Source of the DNA: Tipula vernalis
Lineage: Eukaryota; Arthropoda; Insecta; Diptera; Tipulidae
NCBI GenBank assembly: GCA_958295665.1
Contig: OY282559.1
Span: forward strand, 271,944,047-272,008,046
Direction of reading: 5' to 3'
Length of the DNA stretch: 64,000 nt
Position numbers and translations under genes: made by a program. This document shows positions 21,459 to 32,160 of this stretch, in pieces. A model generated the notes under the pieces. It searched no databases. It was not told the DNA's origin and saw only the letters and a program-made list of their open reading frames with translations. Each line of letters begins with the position of its first letter. Position 1 is the first letter of the stretch.

Positions 21459-23687
21459 CGTAGAAGTTTGGTTTGAAGTTAAATTGGATTCTTAGTATCT
21501 GGTAAGCGATAGTGTAAAAATTAAAAAGGAATTAAAAAGTGATTTAAAAAGTGTTTAGTGCAAAATAAAAAGTAAAAGTGATCAGTAAAACTGTGTAACA
21601 ACCCTTAGATAGCAAGCTATCAAAGGCTGTTACTAGAAAATTTTTCTATTCCCTCAGAGGCTTTGAGGCGGTCTTCTTTGGCCGGCTAAGCTCAGTGGAT
21701 TGGGGTGGGGTTTCTCAAAGCTTAAGGAAATTTAGTTAAACCGCAAAGAAAGGAACAGGAAAAAAAAAGACAGAACTCAAGAGAGGGACCAACTTACCAT
21801 GATCGACTGTGATCACACCTACCTCTTCCTCTACACAATTAAGCTTTTAGCTTCTCATCCTGAAAAGCGAAATGCGAATATTACCAAAAAAAAAATTTAA
21901 AAAAAAATTTAACCCGCAGATGTTGTAATAAAAAAAAATTATTTGAAATAATATTTTTAACCGGATTTTATTGAGAAAAAAAAATTAAAGAAAAGAACAA
22001 AAACTTAGAAAATGTGAAAAATTCAATAAAATGGTTTACTTAAACCCTATCACCTGTGACGTCACAAACTAAATCTAATTTATTATTTCTTTAGAAAGAT
22101 ATAAAGCAAATAGATAACTAATATCTTAAAACTAAAAGAATATAATATAAATATTTATAATTAAAAGATAACCTGATTCCATAATGTTAATATGTAGGTC
22201 ATAGCTTTTAGCGGTTGCACCAATGCCAACATTTGGCTCAATTTTTTATTATTATTAACGGTTTTTGTCTTTTTGTGTTGGTTTTTTTTCCACACTACAC
22301 TATATAACTGTTTTATTTATTTACGATTAATACTCAGTTTTAGATAGAATTAATAGTTTATTTTAATTAATTATGTTCCACAATTATAAAAAAAATTTGT
22401 AGGTCTTACTATTTATACACTTTACCATGAACATGTGGCGCTTGTTATATTGAATTTTGAATAATCTGTTCATAAATTTTGTTAAACTAGCCCACAACCA
22501 CTTTTAATTGTTATTCTTTATTATTTTTAGCACGATCACAAGATCATATTCACTGTTAAAGGTTTTTATTTTCTTGTTTTTATATTTGTACACGATTTAA
22601 TTTTATTTCGATTACACTACATAATGTTTTGTGTTGTTTACAGATTTTTAATACAATACGTATGATAAAAAAAAAATGTTATTCAGACTATATAATTTCA
22701 CTTGTGATCAATGGATCATATACACTTTTGTCCTTTAACTCATTCATTATTTTATTAACGTTGAGTTCGGGCATTAATTTCAGATACCGTTCGATTTGGA
22801 CAATTATGATTATTATTAAATTTTTTTTTCCTCTTATTATTATTTAAGAATCATATGTATAACAATGTATTCACTAATTACAAATGATTTAACTATTAGT
22901 TTACAAATTTTCACTACGCTTAATATTAGATAACTGAGAATTTAACTAACTTTTCTTAAAAATTACTTTTATAACCCATAACATTATTTAGAATTTTTTC
23001 CACATTTGTCTATTTATTTTATAACGTTTAAAATAATTTTATTTTTATAGTATTAACAACATCATAGCTTGTTGTTTTAATATATCACCATATTTCAAAT
23101 ATCACATATGGTTATTTTAACAAAAATAGAAAACTTAGATAAAACTTAGAACTTGAAACCAAAAGCTTGAAATATATTTTTTTCCAATTTTTTTGGTTAT
23201 ATCGCAACAGAAAAAAACTTTTTAAGTTATCACGCAAACAGAGAGCCGTGTACTATCCAAAATTGTTCATTTTGATCCAAAAAAAAAATTTACAACAAAA
23301 AAAAATTCCCACCCAATACAAAATGTTTTATTATTTCTTTATTTTTGAACGGGATTATTCAGCTTAGTAATTTTTTTTTCTCCTACAAACTTGATTTTCC
23401 CGCGCTTCAATGTTTTTGTACGATTTTTTATATTTTTTTCTAGATTGTTCTTAATATACGGTTTAATCATTAATTATCAGGGATGGTTAACCAACTTGGA
23501 ACGCAGAGCAGGGCCAGTCGTTACGAATATTAAATTAATGTGGTTTTGTGAATTATCGTTAATTAATTGTGTTGTAATAATTCTTGTGTTCAATAAATAA
23601 ATTCGTTGGTGATAAATTGAATTGTTTTCTTTTTTAGTCACAATCCAGTGATTCGAACCTTGATTGACATGGCAAAAACGTAACATT
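21459..23687 (+). repeat. Family A LTR, interrupted by a 1.9-kb insertion
   Basis: The LTR parts are 21459-21595 (from gtagaagtttggtttg) and 23526-23687 (to AAAAACGTAACA); the first 170 or so bases of the LTR are missing. Comparison with the minus-strand copy at 23693 (which reads continuously through the same site) places the insertion between tgtg and cgaatatt. Confidence 0.75.
21596..23525 (+). mobile_element. AT-rich 1.9-kb insertion, possible solo LTR
   Basis: This block fills a break in a family A LTR. It begins near TGTAACAACCCTTAG and ends near GTCGTTACG, so it has roughly TGTAAC/GTTAC ends like LTRs. No coding region is recognised in it; long A and T runs resemble the family B LTR in style, but I could not align them. 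The first 130 bp contain a short GC-rich segment (gaggcggtcttctttggccgg). The boundaries are approximate and no clear target duplication was found. Confidence 0.4.
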
Positions 23688-24360
23688 ATTACCAACGAAT
23701 TTATTTATGTCACACAAATATTATTACAACACAATTAACTAACGATAATTCACAAAATCACTTTACTTTAATATTCGCACAATTTTACTGATCACTTTTA
23801 ATTTTTTAAATCGCACAACAACACTTTTTAATTTCATTTTAATCTTTACACTATCGCTTACCAAATACTAATGAATCGTATTCGATCTCATTCGTCTTTT
23901 TATATATGTACTCAAACTAGTGTACTCAAACGAGTAAGAATAGTCTAGAAACATTTAGAAAAGTTTTAACATGGAAAATTCCATTTTAGTACAGCAAGAT
24001 TTTGAGCTAATAATTTAACTTATTCTGAACAAATTTGGTGAATTTTGCACAACTTTTTTTGTCGCTGGATCAGGAGATAAAATCACAAAAGGTCACAGGC
24101 AGCACCGATTCATGAACTGTTTATTTTTAATTTAATTTTAAGTAAAACAATGTAATTTAATAATGTACAATTTTATTTTAGAACCATAAATATAATTTTA
24201 CTTCTAATTGTTATCGCTTTAGAGATCGCTTTATAATTAACCAAAAAGTTAATGTCATCAAAAATTTTCTCAACTTAGTGTTGCCGGGGAAACAACTTTC
24301 CAAAACCAGTTCATGGTTATAAGCCACTGAACAAAATTTAAATGAATTTTTAATTGTAGT

Positions 24361-24608
24361 GTTTTTTTATTCGCTCCGGATAGCTGCTATCGAGAGCCGT
24401 CATATAAAAAATGGCTCCCGATAGCGCTCCGTATAAATAGGTTGAGCCAAATATTTTTTATATGTAGTTTTTGGTAAACAATTGAATTAAAAATGATAGT
24501 TTGATGTTAAATAAGTTTAGCTTACCAATAAATAGCGCGTCAAATTTAAATTTAGGCGTAGAAAAATGACGGCTCTCGATAGCAGCTATCCGGAGCGAAT
24601 AAAAAAAC
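24361..24608. mobile_element. Palindromic MITE, 43-bp perfect terminal repeats
   Basis: Arms 24361-24403 and 24566-24608 are exact reverse complements, starting GTTTTTTTATTCGCTCCGGA. A subterminal echo (atggctcccgatagcgctccg, 24411-24431) lies just inside. The element is 248 bp and non-coding. A second, diverged copy lies at 59757-59960. No clear target duplication was found, so the superfamily is unknown. Confidence 0.8.
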
Positions 24609-24628
24609 GCGGCTAATGATATCTCTTA

Positions 24629-26119
24629 TGGCTGTATGATACTCACTTTTTTCCCACTTTTTCAGTGACTAGGAAAGACAAACGAAGTGAGATAAAAAAT
24701 ATGTATACAAAATATTTGTGAGAGTGAGTGTATACACCATAGATTTGGAAAAAATATAGAAACGTCAAAAAAAAAGTGGTAGCTCAATTTTTATAGCAGT
24801 TAATCGAGCAAATATAGCAAAAAAAGAATTATGGCTGTATAATACTCACTTTTTTTCAAGTACAATAAAGTGCTGCAAAACTAGTAAAGCGAAACAGAGA
24901 AGGGTAGTGTAGACAATACTATAGGCAAATATTTTGAAGTTTCGGATAAACAAAATTTGTAAATAGAATCAACATTTTTTTTGTGTTGGACCATATTATT
25001 GAATTAATTTGCATTAGCTGCCGCAATTAATTGAAACGAAATAATTTATATGTTAAGTTAATTTTTATATTTACAAAAAAATGCACGTTTCAAATATTTT
25101 GGCAAACAATTAACAATGCAAACCCAAATTTGTATTTCAGTATCAAAAGAAAAATCTAAAAAAGGGGGAAAAAATCATAACAATAATGGCGAACAAAAAT
25201 GGAAAAATTGTTTACTAAATTTATTTTAAAAATAAACAAATAAATTCTCTTTGGTATACAAAATACAAATATTTTCTCTAATATTTCGGAAATGTCAGAA
25301 AAAAGTATGTAATGTCAAAAAAAAAGAATCAAATCCAATTCCTTTTTTTGCTATAATTGCTCGATTAACTGCTAGAAAAGTTGAGCTACCACTTTTTTTT
25401 TGACGTTTCTATATTTTTTCCAAATCTATGGTGTATACACTCACTCTCACAAATATTTTGTATATTTATTTTTTATCTCACTCCGTTTGTCTTACCTAGT
25501 CACTGAAAAAGTGGGAAAAAAAGTGAGTATCATACAGCCATTATTAGATTTGATTCTTTTTTTTGATATTACATACTTTTTTCTGACATTTCCGAAATAA
25601 TTGAGAAAATATTTGTATTTTGTGGACCAAAGAGAATTTATTTGTTTATTTTTAAAATAAATTTAATATACAATTTTTCCATTTTTGTTCGCCATTATTG
25701 TTATGATTTTTTTTTTCTCTTTTTTTGATTTTTCTTTTGGTACTGAAATACAATTTTGGGTTTGCATTGTTAATTGTTTGCCAAAATATTTTAAACGTGC
25801 ATTTTTTTGTAAATATAAAAATTAACTTTACGTATAAATTATATTGCTGCAATTAATTGCGGCAGCTAATGCAAATTTATTATGCGCGGGCCTCATATTT
25901 CTTACGTAAAAAATCAATTAAGATCCAAAAAATAAATGTTCTTGAAAATGGCTACTTCATCGCATAAAAAAATTTTGATTCTACATATTTACATATTTTG
26001 TTTATCCGAAACTTCAAAATATTTGCCTATAGTATTGTCTACACTACCCTTCTCTGTTTCGCTTTACTAGTTTTGCAGCACTTTATTGAACTTGAAAAAA
26101 AGTGAGTATCATACGGCCA
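24629..26119. mobile_element. Harbinger-like MITE (outer copy), interrupted by its own kind
   Basis: Terminal repeats start TGGCTGTATGATACTCAC and end GTGAGTATCATACGGCCA. A 3-bp duplication TTA lies at 24626-24628 and 26120-26122, which fits PIF/Harbinger. The copy is split at 24831/25544 by a second copy in the opposite orientation. Without the insert it is about 780 bp. It is non-coding. Confidence 0.8.
24832..25540. mobile_element. Harbinger-like MITE (inner copy, inverted)
   Basis: A 709-bp copy of the same MITE with TGGCTGTATAATACTCAC and GTGAGTATCATACAGCCA ends and a TTA duplication (24829-24831 and 25541-25543). The rejoined flanks (gaaTTAttagatttgattc) match the corresponding site inside the inner copy itself (about 25325-25340, opposite strand), which confirms the nesting. 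Confidence 0.8.
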
Positions 26120-26324
26120 TTATAATAAATAATAACATTAAAATTTGCTTGAAGAGACAACTAACAATGAATAGCTGAATTACGCTTATCTAATACACAT
26201 ATATTATAATTGAGCTACAAATGATAATTACAATAAATTAAAGTTAAATACAAAATCCAAATTAATTTGTTTTGTTTTAGTGGTCAATTCTTCGACATTC
26301 TCCCGGCCTTAAGGAGTTCAACTC

Positions 26325-27540
26325 TTTAAACATCTTTAATTGGTAATAATACAACTTTATTTAGTAGACGTTTAAGTGTGCTGCTCGTAGTTTTGATAGT
26401 CACAATTCTAACATGGCCATCTTCACCTGGATGTACATTAATAATTCGACCCAAAGCCCATTTACTTGGCGGTAAATATTAATGAGCAAAACATCGCCAA
26501 CTTTCAAATTGTTTTGTTCGCAAAACGATTTATTTCGTTGATGAAGGTTGTGAAGGTATTCTATGCTGAACCGCTTCCAAAAACTAAAAGTTCGCTGCTG
26601 AATTATTGCCCACATTTTCGAGAATTTTATTGGAAACTCGTCTTCTTGATATGGCTCTGGTAAACCGGTGATGGGTGCTCCAAAAAGAAAATGACCTGGA
26701 GTTAATGCTTCATATGACTCATCATTCACAGACAAAGTAGTCAGCGGTCGTGAATTCAGGATTGCTTCTATATTGCACAATAAAGTGGTCAGTTCCTCGT
26801 ATGTAAGATTTATGTTTCCTGTAGCCTTTGCCAAATGCGTTTTTACTGACTTTACAGCTGATTCCCAAATTCCAGCAAAATGGGGGGCTAATGGGGGTGT
26901 ATCATGACAAGTTATATTGTGTTCGGAGAGATAAGTCCCAATATTATAGAAATTCATTCGACGATGTAATTTTTTGTATTTCATTTAAATTTCTATTCAC
27001 TGCATTGTACATTTGCCATAATTTTCTCTCAGTAGCAACGAAATTCGTGCCATTATCGCTGTACATATTTGATGGAAGAACCCTTCTTGCAATAAATCGC
27101 CTTAACGCTGCAATAAATTCATCTGTGATGATTCTGGATTTTCTCGCCATAAAATCCTTTGATAATTTGCATTCTCGTCAGTAACTAAGACCTGCCGGTA
27201 CATTTTCTCTATGTCCGCAGTCATTACGTATTTATGAGTTCGGAATCGCATTAAGATTTCTCACAGAGATGATTGTATTGTTGGTCCCACCATCATTGTG
27301 TCATTGAGCGATACTCCTGTTGAGCTTCTGCATGATCCGTCGAACGCCACTCGAACCTTAGTAATAGTACTACTTGTTTTTAACACGGCATGATGAGGAA
27401 GGTAAAAACATTTATCGCTAATCATTGGAATGTCATGTACCGGAATTTCCTTCATGTGATTGAGTTGACAATATTCAGCCACAAACGCTTTGTATTCAAT
27501 ACTAAGATCTGCGTTTGATGTTAGTTTTCTCTCGATGTTG
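26325..27540 (-). pseudogene. pol: BEL/Pao pol remnant: early RT fused to integrase
   Basis: On the minus strand, FVAEYCQLNHMKEIP, CFYLPHHAVLKTSSTITKVR and VAFDGSCRSSTGVSLNDTMM are the start of a BEL/Pao RT, continuing in another frame to [10 protein letters not shown] near 27170. There the sequence jumps directly into the integrase core: [20 protein letters not shown] (catalytic D), then PPLAPHFAGIWESAVKSVKT (catalytic E). The BEL-specific C-terminal domain follows (EALTPGHFLFGAP, KVGDVLLIN, GRIINVHPGEDGHVR) ending near 26325. The RT active site and RNase H are deleted and there are frameshifts near 26970 and 27250. Confidence 0.85.
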
Positions 27541-27606
27541 TAGAATCGTTTAGTCGCAATGTGTAATGAATTTCCGAATTTGTTTTTGTTTTTTTTAAAG
27601 GAAGTT

Positions 27607-28398
27607 TTACAACAAATCGACCTTGAATATTAATGCTTTTAATCCTCTTAAAACTTCATCACTTGTATCAGCCATTTGCCTGATCTCTTTTGCCATACCA
27701 TGAATGCGAGGTTGTGTCAAAAATTTGCGAATTAAATTTGTCATAATATGATCTTTATGATAGTACCGTTTCACAATTTTATCCCATGTGCTTTTGTAAT
27801 TGGCATCTGTTATCGAAACATGCTTCACAATGTTCAAAGCTTCGCCGCATAATAGCCCTTTTAAATATTTAAATTTGTGAACGTTCGATAAAGATTCATT
27901 ATTATGAATTGTTGCTTCAAAGAGGTCCTTGAACGACGGGAAGTCCGCATAAGTTCCACAAAATGGAGGTATAGTGATTTTAGGTAACTTGATTTCATCC
28001 TTATTCGTGTGTAAGGCAAAACTCTATCTTGGAGAGTATCAAAATATCCCTTTTGTTGTTGAACAAACGTCTGCATCGTGGAATTAAATTGTTTGTGCAA
28101 CTCATGAAACATATTTTTGCGTTTATTTGATTCCGCACGATACTTTGCCTTTAAATTACAGTACCGTTCTTCGAAATTTGCCATTTCTGAAACTTGTTGC
28201 GGATAAACGGAAAGACGTTCATCGACGTCCTTGAACTCGTTATACGTCCTTTCTAACATTTCTATACGAATACCGATTTCTTCAGATCCAGTTTCCACCG
28301 TAACGTTTGAATAATATAAAGCTCCAATCGCGTCGTAGCAGCTTTAATATTGCCACGTTTTCTTCGCAGTGACTCAATTTCCTTTTGTTCTTCAGTCA
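27607..28398 (-). pseudogene. gag: BEL/Pao gag remnant
   Basis: The likely start at 28398 reads MTEEQKEIESLRRKRGNIKA, the usual start of BEL-type Gag. A frameshift near 28290 continues into EEIGIRIEMLERTYNEFKDV with a helical, charged region, and later blocks (YADFPSFKDLFEATIHNNES region, KYLKGLLCGEALNIVKHVSI) are in shifted frames. The frame then gives SITDANYKSTWDKIVKRYYH and breaks near 27600. Zinc knuckles are missing, so the C-terminal part is deleted. Confidence 0.75.
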
Positions 28399-28672
28399 TT
28401 TTGCACGCTAGGATACACTTTTCACACACGATATTTTATTGCACCTTCACAAATCTCGGTTACAACTTTAAATTCACTCACTCGCGACAATGAATATAAA
28501 TTATGCACGAAACCAAAGTTTTCCACTTTATTAAAATAAACAACTCACGCTTTTGTTTTCCTTTTGTAGATTTTCATGTGGCTGGAATCCCAAGTCGAAT
28601 TTTCTTGAAGATAATATGGCGGCTTGCAGATTCCAAATTTTCACTATGCGGTCGCTTGATTTGAATTACTAA

Positions 28673-28688
28673 CCGGCTCGAAGCACCA
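28673..28688 (-). other. Primer-binding site, tRNA-Tyr type
   Basis: The minus strand reads TGGTGCTTCGAGCCGG directly after the LTR end. By memory its complement matches the 3' end of eukaryotic tRNA-Tyr (CCGGCTCGAAGGACCA) with one difference. Confidence 0.65.
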
Positions 28689-28977
28689 TGCAAAAATTTG
28701 GTGTAATTTGCACAATTTTTTTTTGTCGCTGAATCAGGAGATGAAATCACAAAGCACCGATTCATGAACTGTTTTTTTTTAATTTAATTTTAAGTAAAAC
28801 AATGTAATTTAATAATGTACAATTTTATTTTTGAACCATAAATATAATTTTACTTCTAATTGTTATCGCTTTGAAGATCGCTTTATAATTAACCAAAAAG
28901 TTTATGTCATCAAAAATTTTCTCAACTTAGTGTTGCCCGGGAAACAACTCTCCAAAACCAGTTCATGGTTGTAAGCT

Positions 28978-29660
28978 CATGACTTTTCCAATTAGAATAG
29001 CGTAGAAACATTACGTAACAATTTGTATCATGGAAAATTCCATTTTAGTACAGTCAGAAATTATGGGAATATATTGTGACGGTGACACCTAGTGTGTAAT
29101 AGAATAAGTAAAACTAATAGCTCAATGTTTACTGTACTAAATGGAATTTTCCATGATAAAAATTGTTATGTAATGTTTCTACGCTATTCCAACTGGAAAA
29201 GTCGTGAACTTTCGAGAAGCTTGGTTTGTGTATATAAAAAGGCGAACAAGATCGAATTGGATTATTAGTATTTGGAACGCGATAGTGTAAAGTTGTAAGA
29301 ATAAGTAATATTTGGTACGCGATAGTATAAAGATTAAAAAGGAATTAAAAAGTGATTTAAAAAGTGTTTTTGTGCGAAATAAAAAAAGTAAAAGTGATTA
29401 GTAAAATTTGAGAATAATTTATATAAAGTGATTTTGTGAATTTTGATTGATAAACTGTGTTGTAATAAATTTTGTGAAATAAATAAATTCGTTGGTGATA
29501 AATTGAATTGAGTTTGTATTATTCACAATCCAGTGATACGAACCTTGATTGACAAGGCAAAAACGTAACAATATATTGTATATTCCTATACTTTCTGGTA
29601 CAGTTAAACATTGAGCTATTCATTTAACTTCTTCTATTACACACTATGTGTCACCGCCAG
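28978..29660 (-). repeat. Truncated family A LTR inside the BEL LTR
   Basis: The flanks of the solo LTR at 29075-29570 are the two halves of a minus-strand family A LTR 5' portion (gctcatgacttttccaatta to tagtacagt, then ggtacagttaaacattgagc to tgtgtcaccgcca). Only about 170 bp of that LTR are present. Confidence 0.7.
29075..29570 (+). repeat. Solo LTR of family A
   Basis: A 496-bp LTR (TGTGACGGTGACACC to AAAAACGTAACA), very close to the LTRs of the intact element, flanked by ATAT (29071-29074 and 29571-29574). It probably arose by recombination between the two LTRs of a recent insertion. Confidence 0.9.
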
Positions 29661-29759
29661 AATAACATTAAAATTTGCTTGAAGAGACATCTAACAATGA
29701 ATAGCTGAATTACGCTTATCTAATACACATATTTTATAATTGAGCTACAAATGATAATT

Positions 29760-30066
29760 GCTGCGTTCCATTTGATGTGGCAAAGTACAAATAAGTACTT
29801 GGGGGTAGTTGGTAAATGGAACGCAAAAAATTTGTTGCGAAAATAAAATTTAATTTAAAAAAATTTACGTGCAACATCGAAAGTTGGAAAATTAATTATT
29901 AATTTGAAAATTGATCAGCCATTTCTTACCGAGTAGTTGTACTAAATATTCTGGTAACGAAGTCGCCATAAATTCGAAAAGCAAACTACTCATAAAATTT
30001 AGAAAGGGTAGCTGCATGCAGTCAGAAGTACTTGTGTGTACTTTGCCATGTTAAATGGAACCCAGC
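29760..30066. mobile_element. 307-bp MITE with imperfect terminal repeats
   Basis: The left end GCTGCGTTCCATTTGATGTG and the complement of the right end GCTGGGTTCCATTTAACATG pair well and continue into a shared GGCAAAGTAC. It interrupts the BEL 5' LTR between aatgataatt and aaaagttaaatac; the 3' LTR reads through this site without it. Superfamily not identified. Confidence 0.75.
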
Positions 30067-30162
30067 AAAAAGTTAAATACAAAATCCAAATTAATTTGGT
30101 TTGTTTTAGTGGTCGATTCTTCGACATATTCTAATACACCCTAAGTGTCACCGTAACAGAAT

Positions 30163-30612
30163 TGTTACGTTTTTGCCTTGTCAATTAAGGTTCATATCAC
30201 TGGATTTTGAATAAAACAAAATCAATTCAATTTATCAGCAACGAATTTATTTATTTCACATAAAAATTATTACAACACAGTTTATTAAAAATAATTCCAA
30301 AATCACTTATCTATAATTTTCGCCCAGTTTTACTGACCACTTATAACTTTTAAATCCCACAACAACAACATTTTTTAATTCCATTTTAATCTTTACACTA
30401 TCGCTTAACAAATAGTACTAATGATTCTAATTCGATCACCTTCACTCCTTATATGCTCAAACCAAAACTTCGAGAAATTTCAGGAGTTTTCCAGTAAGAA
30501 TAGTCTAGAAACATTTAGAACAGTTTTATCATAGAAAATTCCATTTTAGTACAGTAAAACTTTGCGCTATTAATTTAACTTATTCTATTGTAACCTAGAT
30601 GTCAGGTATGTG
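30163..30612 (-). repeat. Family A LTR, diverged
   Basis: A minus-strand LTR starting (on the plus strand) tgttacgtttttgccttgtc and reaching the LTR start near 30612 with decayed bases (attgtaacctagatgtcagg). It lies 4 bp from the split LTR at 30127-30158, so two LTRs sat side by side before the BEL insertion. Confidence 0.8.
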
Positions 30613-31444
30613 TTTAACAATAAACGTTTGTCAAATCTCGTGCATAAACCAATATGGCGAGAATACAGTGATGATTTTAGTTGCAATCTGTCAATGGAAT
30701 TATATTAGTGATAGATTGGGAGAATAGCTGATCGATTCAAGAAATGGCATGAGAAAATAGCTGATCGATTCAAGAAATGGCATGAAAGATACAAGAATAA
30801 ATACATGTGTAGAAATAATCATGGGATCTAAATGTAAATTGTCGCAAAAGTTACAAGTCCCGTAACCACGGGAAATGAGGCTTCTTAACGAAGCCACTTA
30901 TCGAAGCTATTTATAAACCGATTCGATTAAGTTCGACGAGTGGGCTGAATTTAAGATTTTAATATGATTCTTTGATAAAGTTCTCGAATAAGATCAAACC
31001 ATGCTTTTATGAAGGGTTGCCCTAGAATATTTTTTTGCACTATTATATTATCTTGTAAACGGTTCAAGAATCTACTTTGGCATTGTATGCAACTAAACAA
31101 TTGTCTAACCTCTAAACGGATGTGCGTAACGTAGTAGGTTACTGTTACTGGCTATACGCAAATACAATAAAATTTGATTGGCGTTAATTTGACATAATGT
31201 TTGATAGATTGTTGTTAAGCTTATAATATCAGGAAGTTCATTAATTTTTTTTTATAGTACATAGTGTTCTATTGTTTGAAGTTTTTATTCATATTTTTTG
31301 TTATCAATGTTGTTTGTAATATAATATAAATCTAATATGATACAAAAAATTGCAAGTAAACAATTTCGAGTTGTTAATACATTTGGAGAAAAACAGTCAC
31401 AAAACACTCTTCATAATCCACTTTAAATCCACATTCAGACTACT
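30613..31444. other. Intergenic DNA with a short tandem duplication
   Basis: The main feature is a direct duplication at 30720-30783, where agctgatcgattcaagaaat is repeated in units of 31 and 33 bp. I see no gene. The sequence upstream of the maltase pseudogene otherwise looks like ordinary unique DNA. Confidence 0.5.
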
Positions 31445-31925
31445 CTGGATTTGGTGACTTAAATCGGTTAACCAAAAAGCGCGATTATGTTAAATGCGTG
31501 GCGGATTTTGATCGATTGATTTGTAAAAACGTCACGCTAAATCGTATGGGTGATCAATATGAGTGGTTTATCAAAACCGGTACAAAGACGGGTGGTCGGT
31601 AATCATGATTGACCATTAAGGTTGTAAGTAGCAGAGGACAGAAAAAAATTGATATACGCACAATGCTGCAAATGACGTTCGCCAGCGTCACGATTACGTA
31701 CAATGGGAAAGAAACTGAAATGTGCTGGATTTTTCAAAAGTAAACAGACTACGGACCTGTACTACCGCCATACATCGAGGTACGTATATGAGATGAAGTC
31801 GATGGTTTAAGTTATTGATTGTTTAACTTCGTTGCGCAAATATTCGAATGTCATGAAATTTGGCCGCACCGATTTAAAAGTTCTCAATCCAAATGTCCCG
31901 GGATATGTTAGGGGCTTGAAGTTAC
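31445..31925 (+). pseudogene. Maltase (GH13) pseudogene fragment
   Basis: Several alpha-glucosidase blocks follow in correct order but with large gaps: GFGDLN-L near 31450; MGDQYEWFIKTGT near 31548 (compare NHTSDEHEWF of the intact gene); GNHD at 31603 followed at once by a stop; and KIDIRTMLQMTF with VTITYNGKETEM (31645-31720), the block after the GNHD site. Then come LRKYSNVMKFG and VLNPNVPGYVRG near 31830-31915, the region before the C-terminal domain. The nucleophile (GFRIDA) and acid/base (TE) segments are missing. It lies on the opposite strand to the two intact maltases and is probably a decayed member of the cluster. Confidence 0.75.
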
Positions 31926-32160
31926 GGCAGAATTACGGGACCCAGTTCAATTTATAAAATTGAGAATGCGGTTTATTTGAATGGCGTCAAGTTGCGCTAC
32001 TTCAATACCTTGGTGCTTCAAGAAATTTAATGAGTTCTGTATAAATAAAATTACTTGACCAAATAAACTCAATAACATTTTTATTTATACAACTTTGTTA
32101 TCTAATCAATTCAATATTATTTTATTGAACGGCTGTTATTGAAGTTATATATTTGGTTTA

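Larger units (their letters stand above)
24026..26297 (-). repeat. 3' LTR of the BEL element, with insertions
   Basis: The LTR begins TGTCGAAGAATTGACC at 26297 and ends ACAAATTTGTTCA at 24026. Its own sequence is 24026-24360 and about 26123-26297; the interior is taken by two MITE insertions (24361-24608 and 24629-26119). It aligns with the 5' LTR at 28689-28977 and 29661-30126. Confidence 0.8.
24026..30126 (-). mobile_element. BEL/Pao LTR retrotransposon, defective
   Basis: A minus-strand element with LTRs at 28689-30126 (5') and 24026-26297 (3'), both enlarged by later insertions. It has a tRNA-Tyr-type primer site, a gag remnant, a pol remnant fusing early RT to integrase, and a purine tract next to the 3' LTR (GGCCGGGAGAA, 26308-26298). 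The 5-bp duplication TATTC is intact on both sides, which is typical of BEL/Pao. Protease, most of RT and RNase H are deleted. Confidence 0.88.
28689..30126 (-). repeat. 5' LTR of the BEL element, with insertions
   Basis: The LTR starts TGTCGAAGAATCGACC at 30126 and ends CACCAAATTTTTGCA at 28689. BEL-derived parts are 28689-28977, 29661-29759 and 30067-30126. The rest is family A LTR sequence (28978-29660) and a MITE (29760-30066). Confidence 0.8.
23693..30158 (-). repeat. Family A LTR split by the BEL/Pao insertion
   Basis: The LTR pieces are 23693-24025 and 30127-30158 on the minus strand. Together they read from within the LTR 3' half to its TGTTACGGTGACAC-like start. TATTC occurs at both break points (24021-24025 and 30127-30131), showing the BEL element landed inside this LTR. 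About 90 bp at the LTR 3' end are missing on the left. Confidence 0.85.

Noticed and set aside
21670..21720. tRNA-like segment (ggccggctaagctcagtgga)
   Set aside because: It resembles a tRNA 5' half but no B box or acceptor pairing follows, so I do not call a tRNA or SINE.
22629..23600. Several open frames of 60-75 codons
   Set aside because: All lie in the AT-rich insertion and LTR sequence, with hydrophobic low-complexity translations.
27150..27190. Apparent novel RT-integrase fusion protein in the BEL element
   Set aside because: The junction lies in different frames with stops, so it is a deletion breakpoint and not a fusion gene.
30700..30897. Minus-strand open frame with a repeated peptide
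   Set aside because: The repetition comes from the 31/33-bp DNA duplication; there is no other sign of coding.
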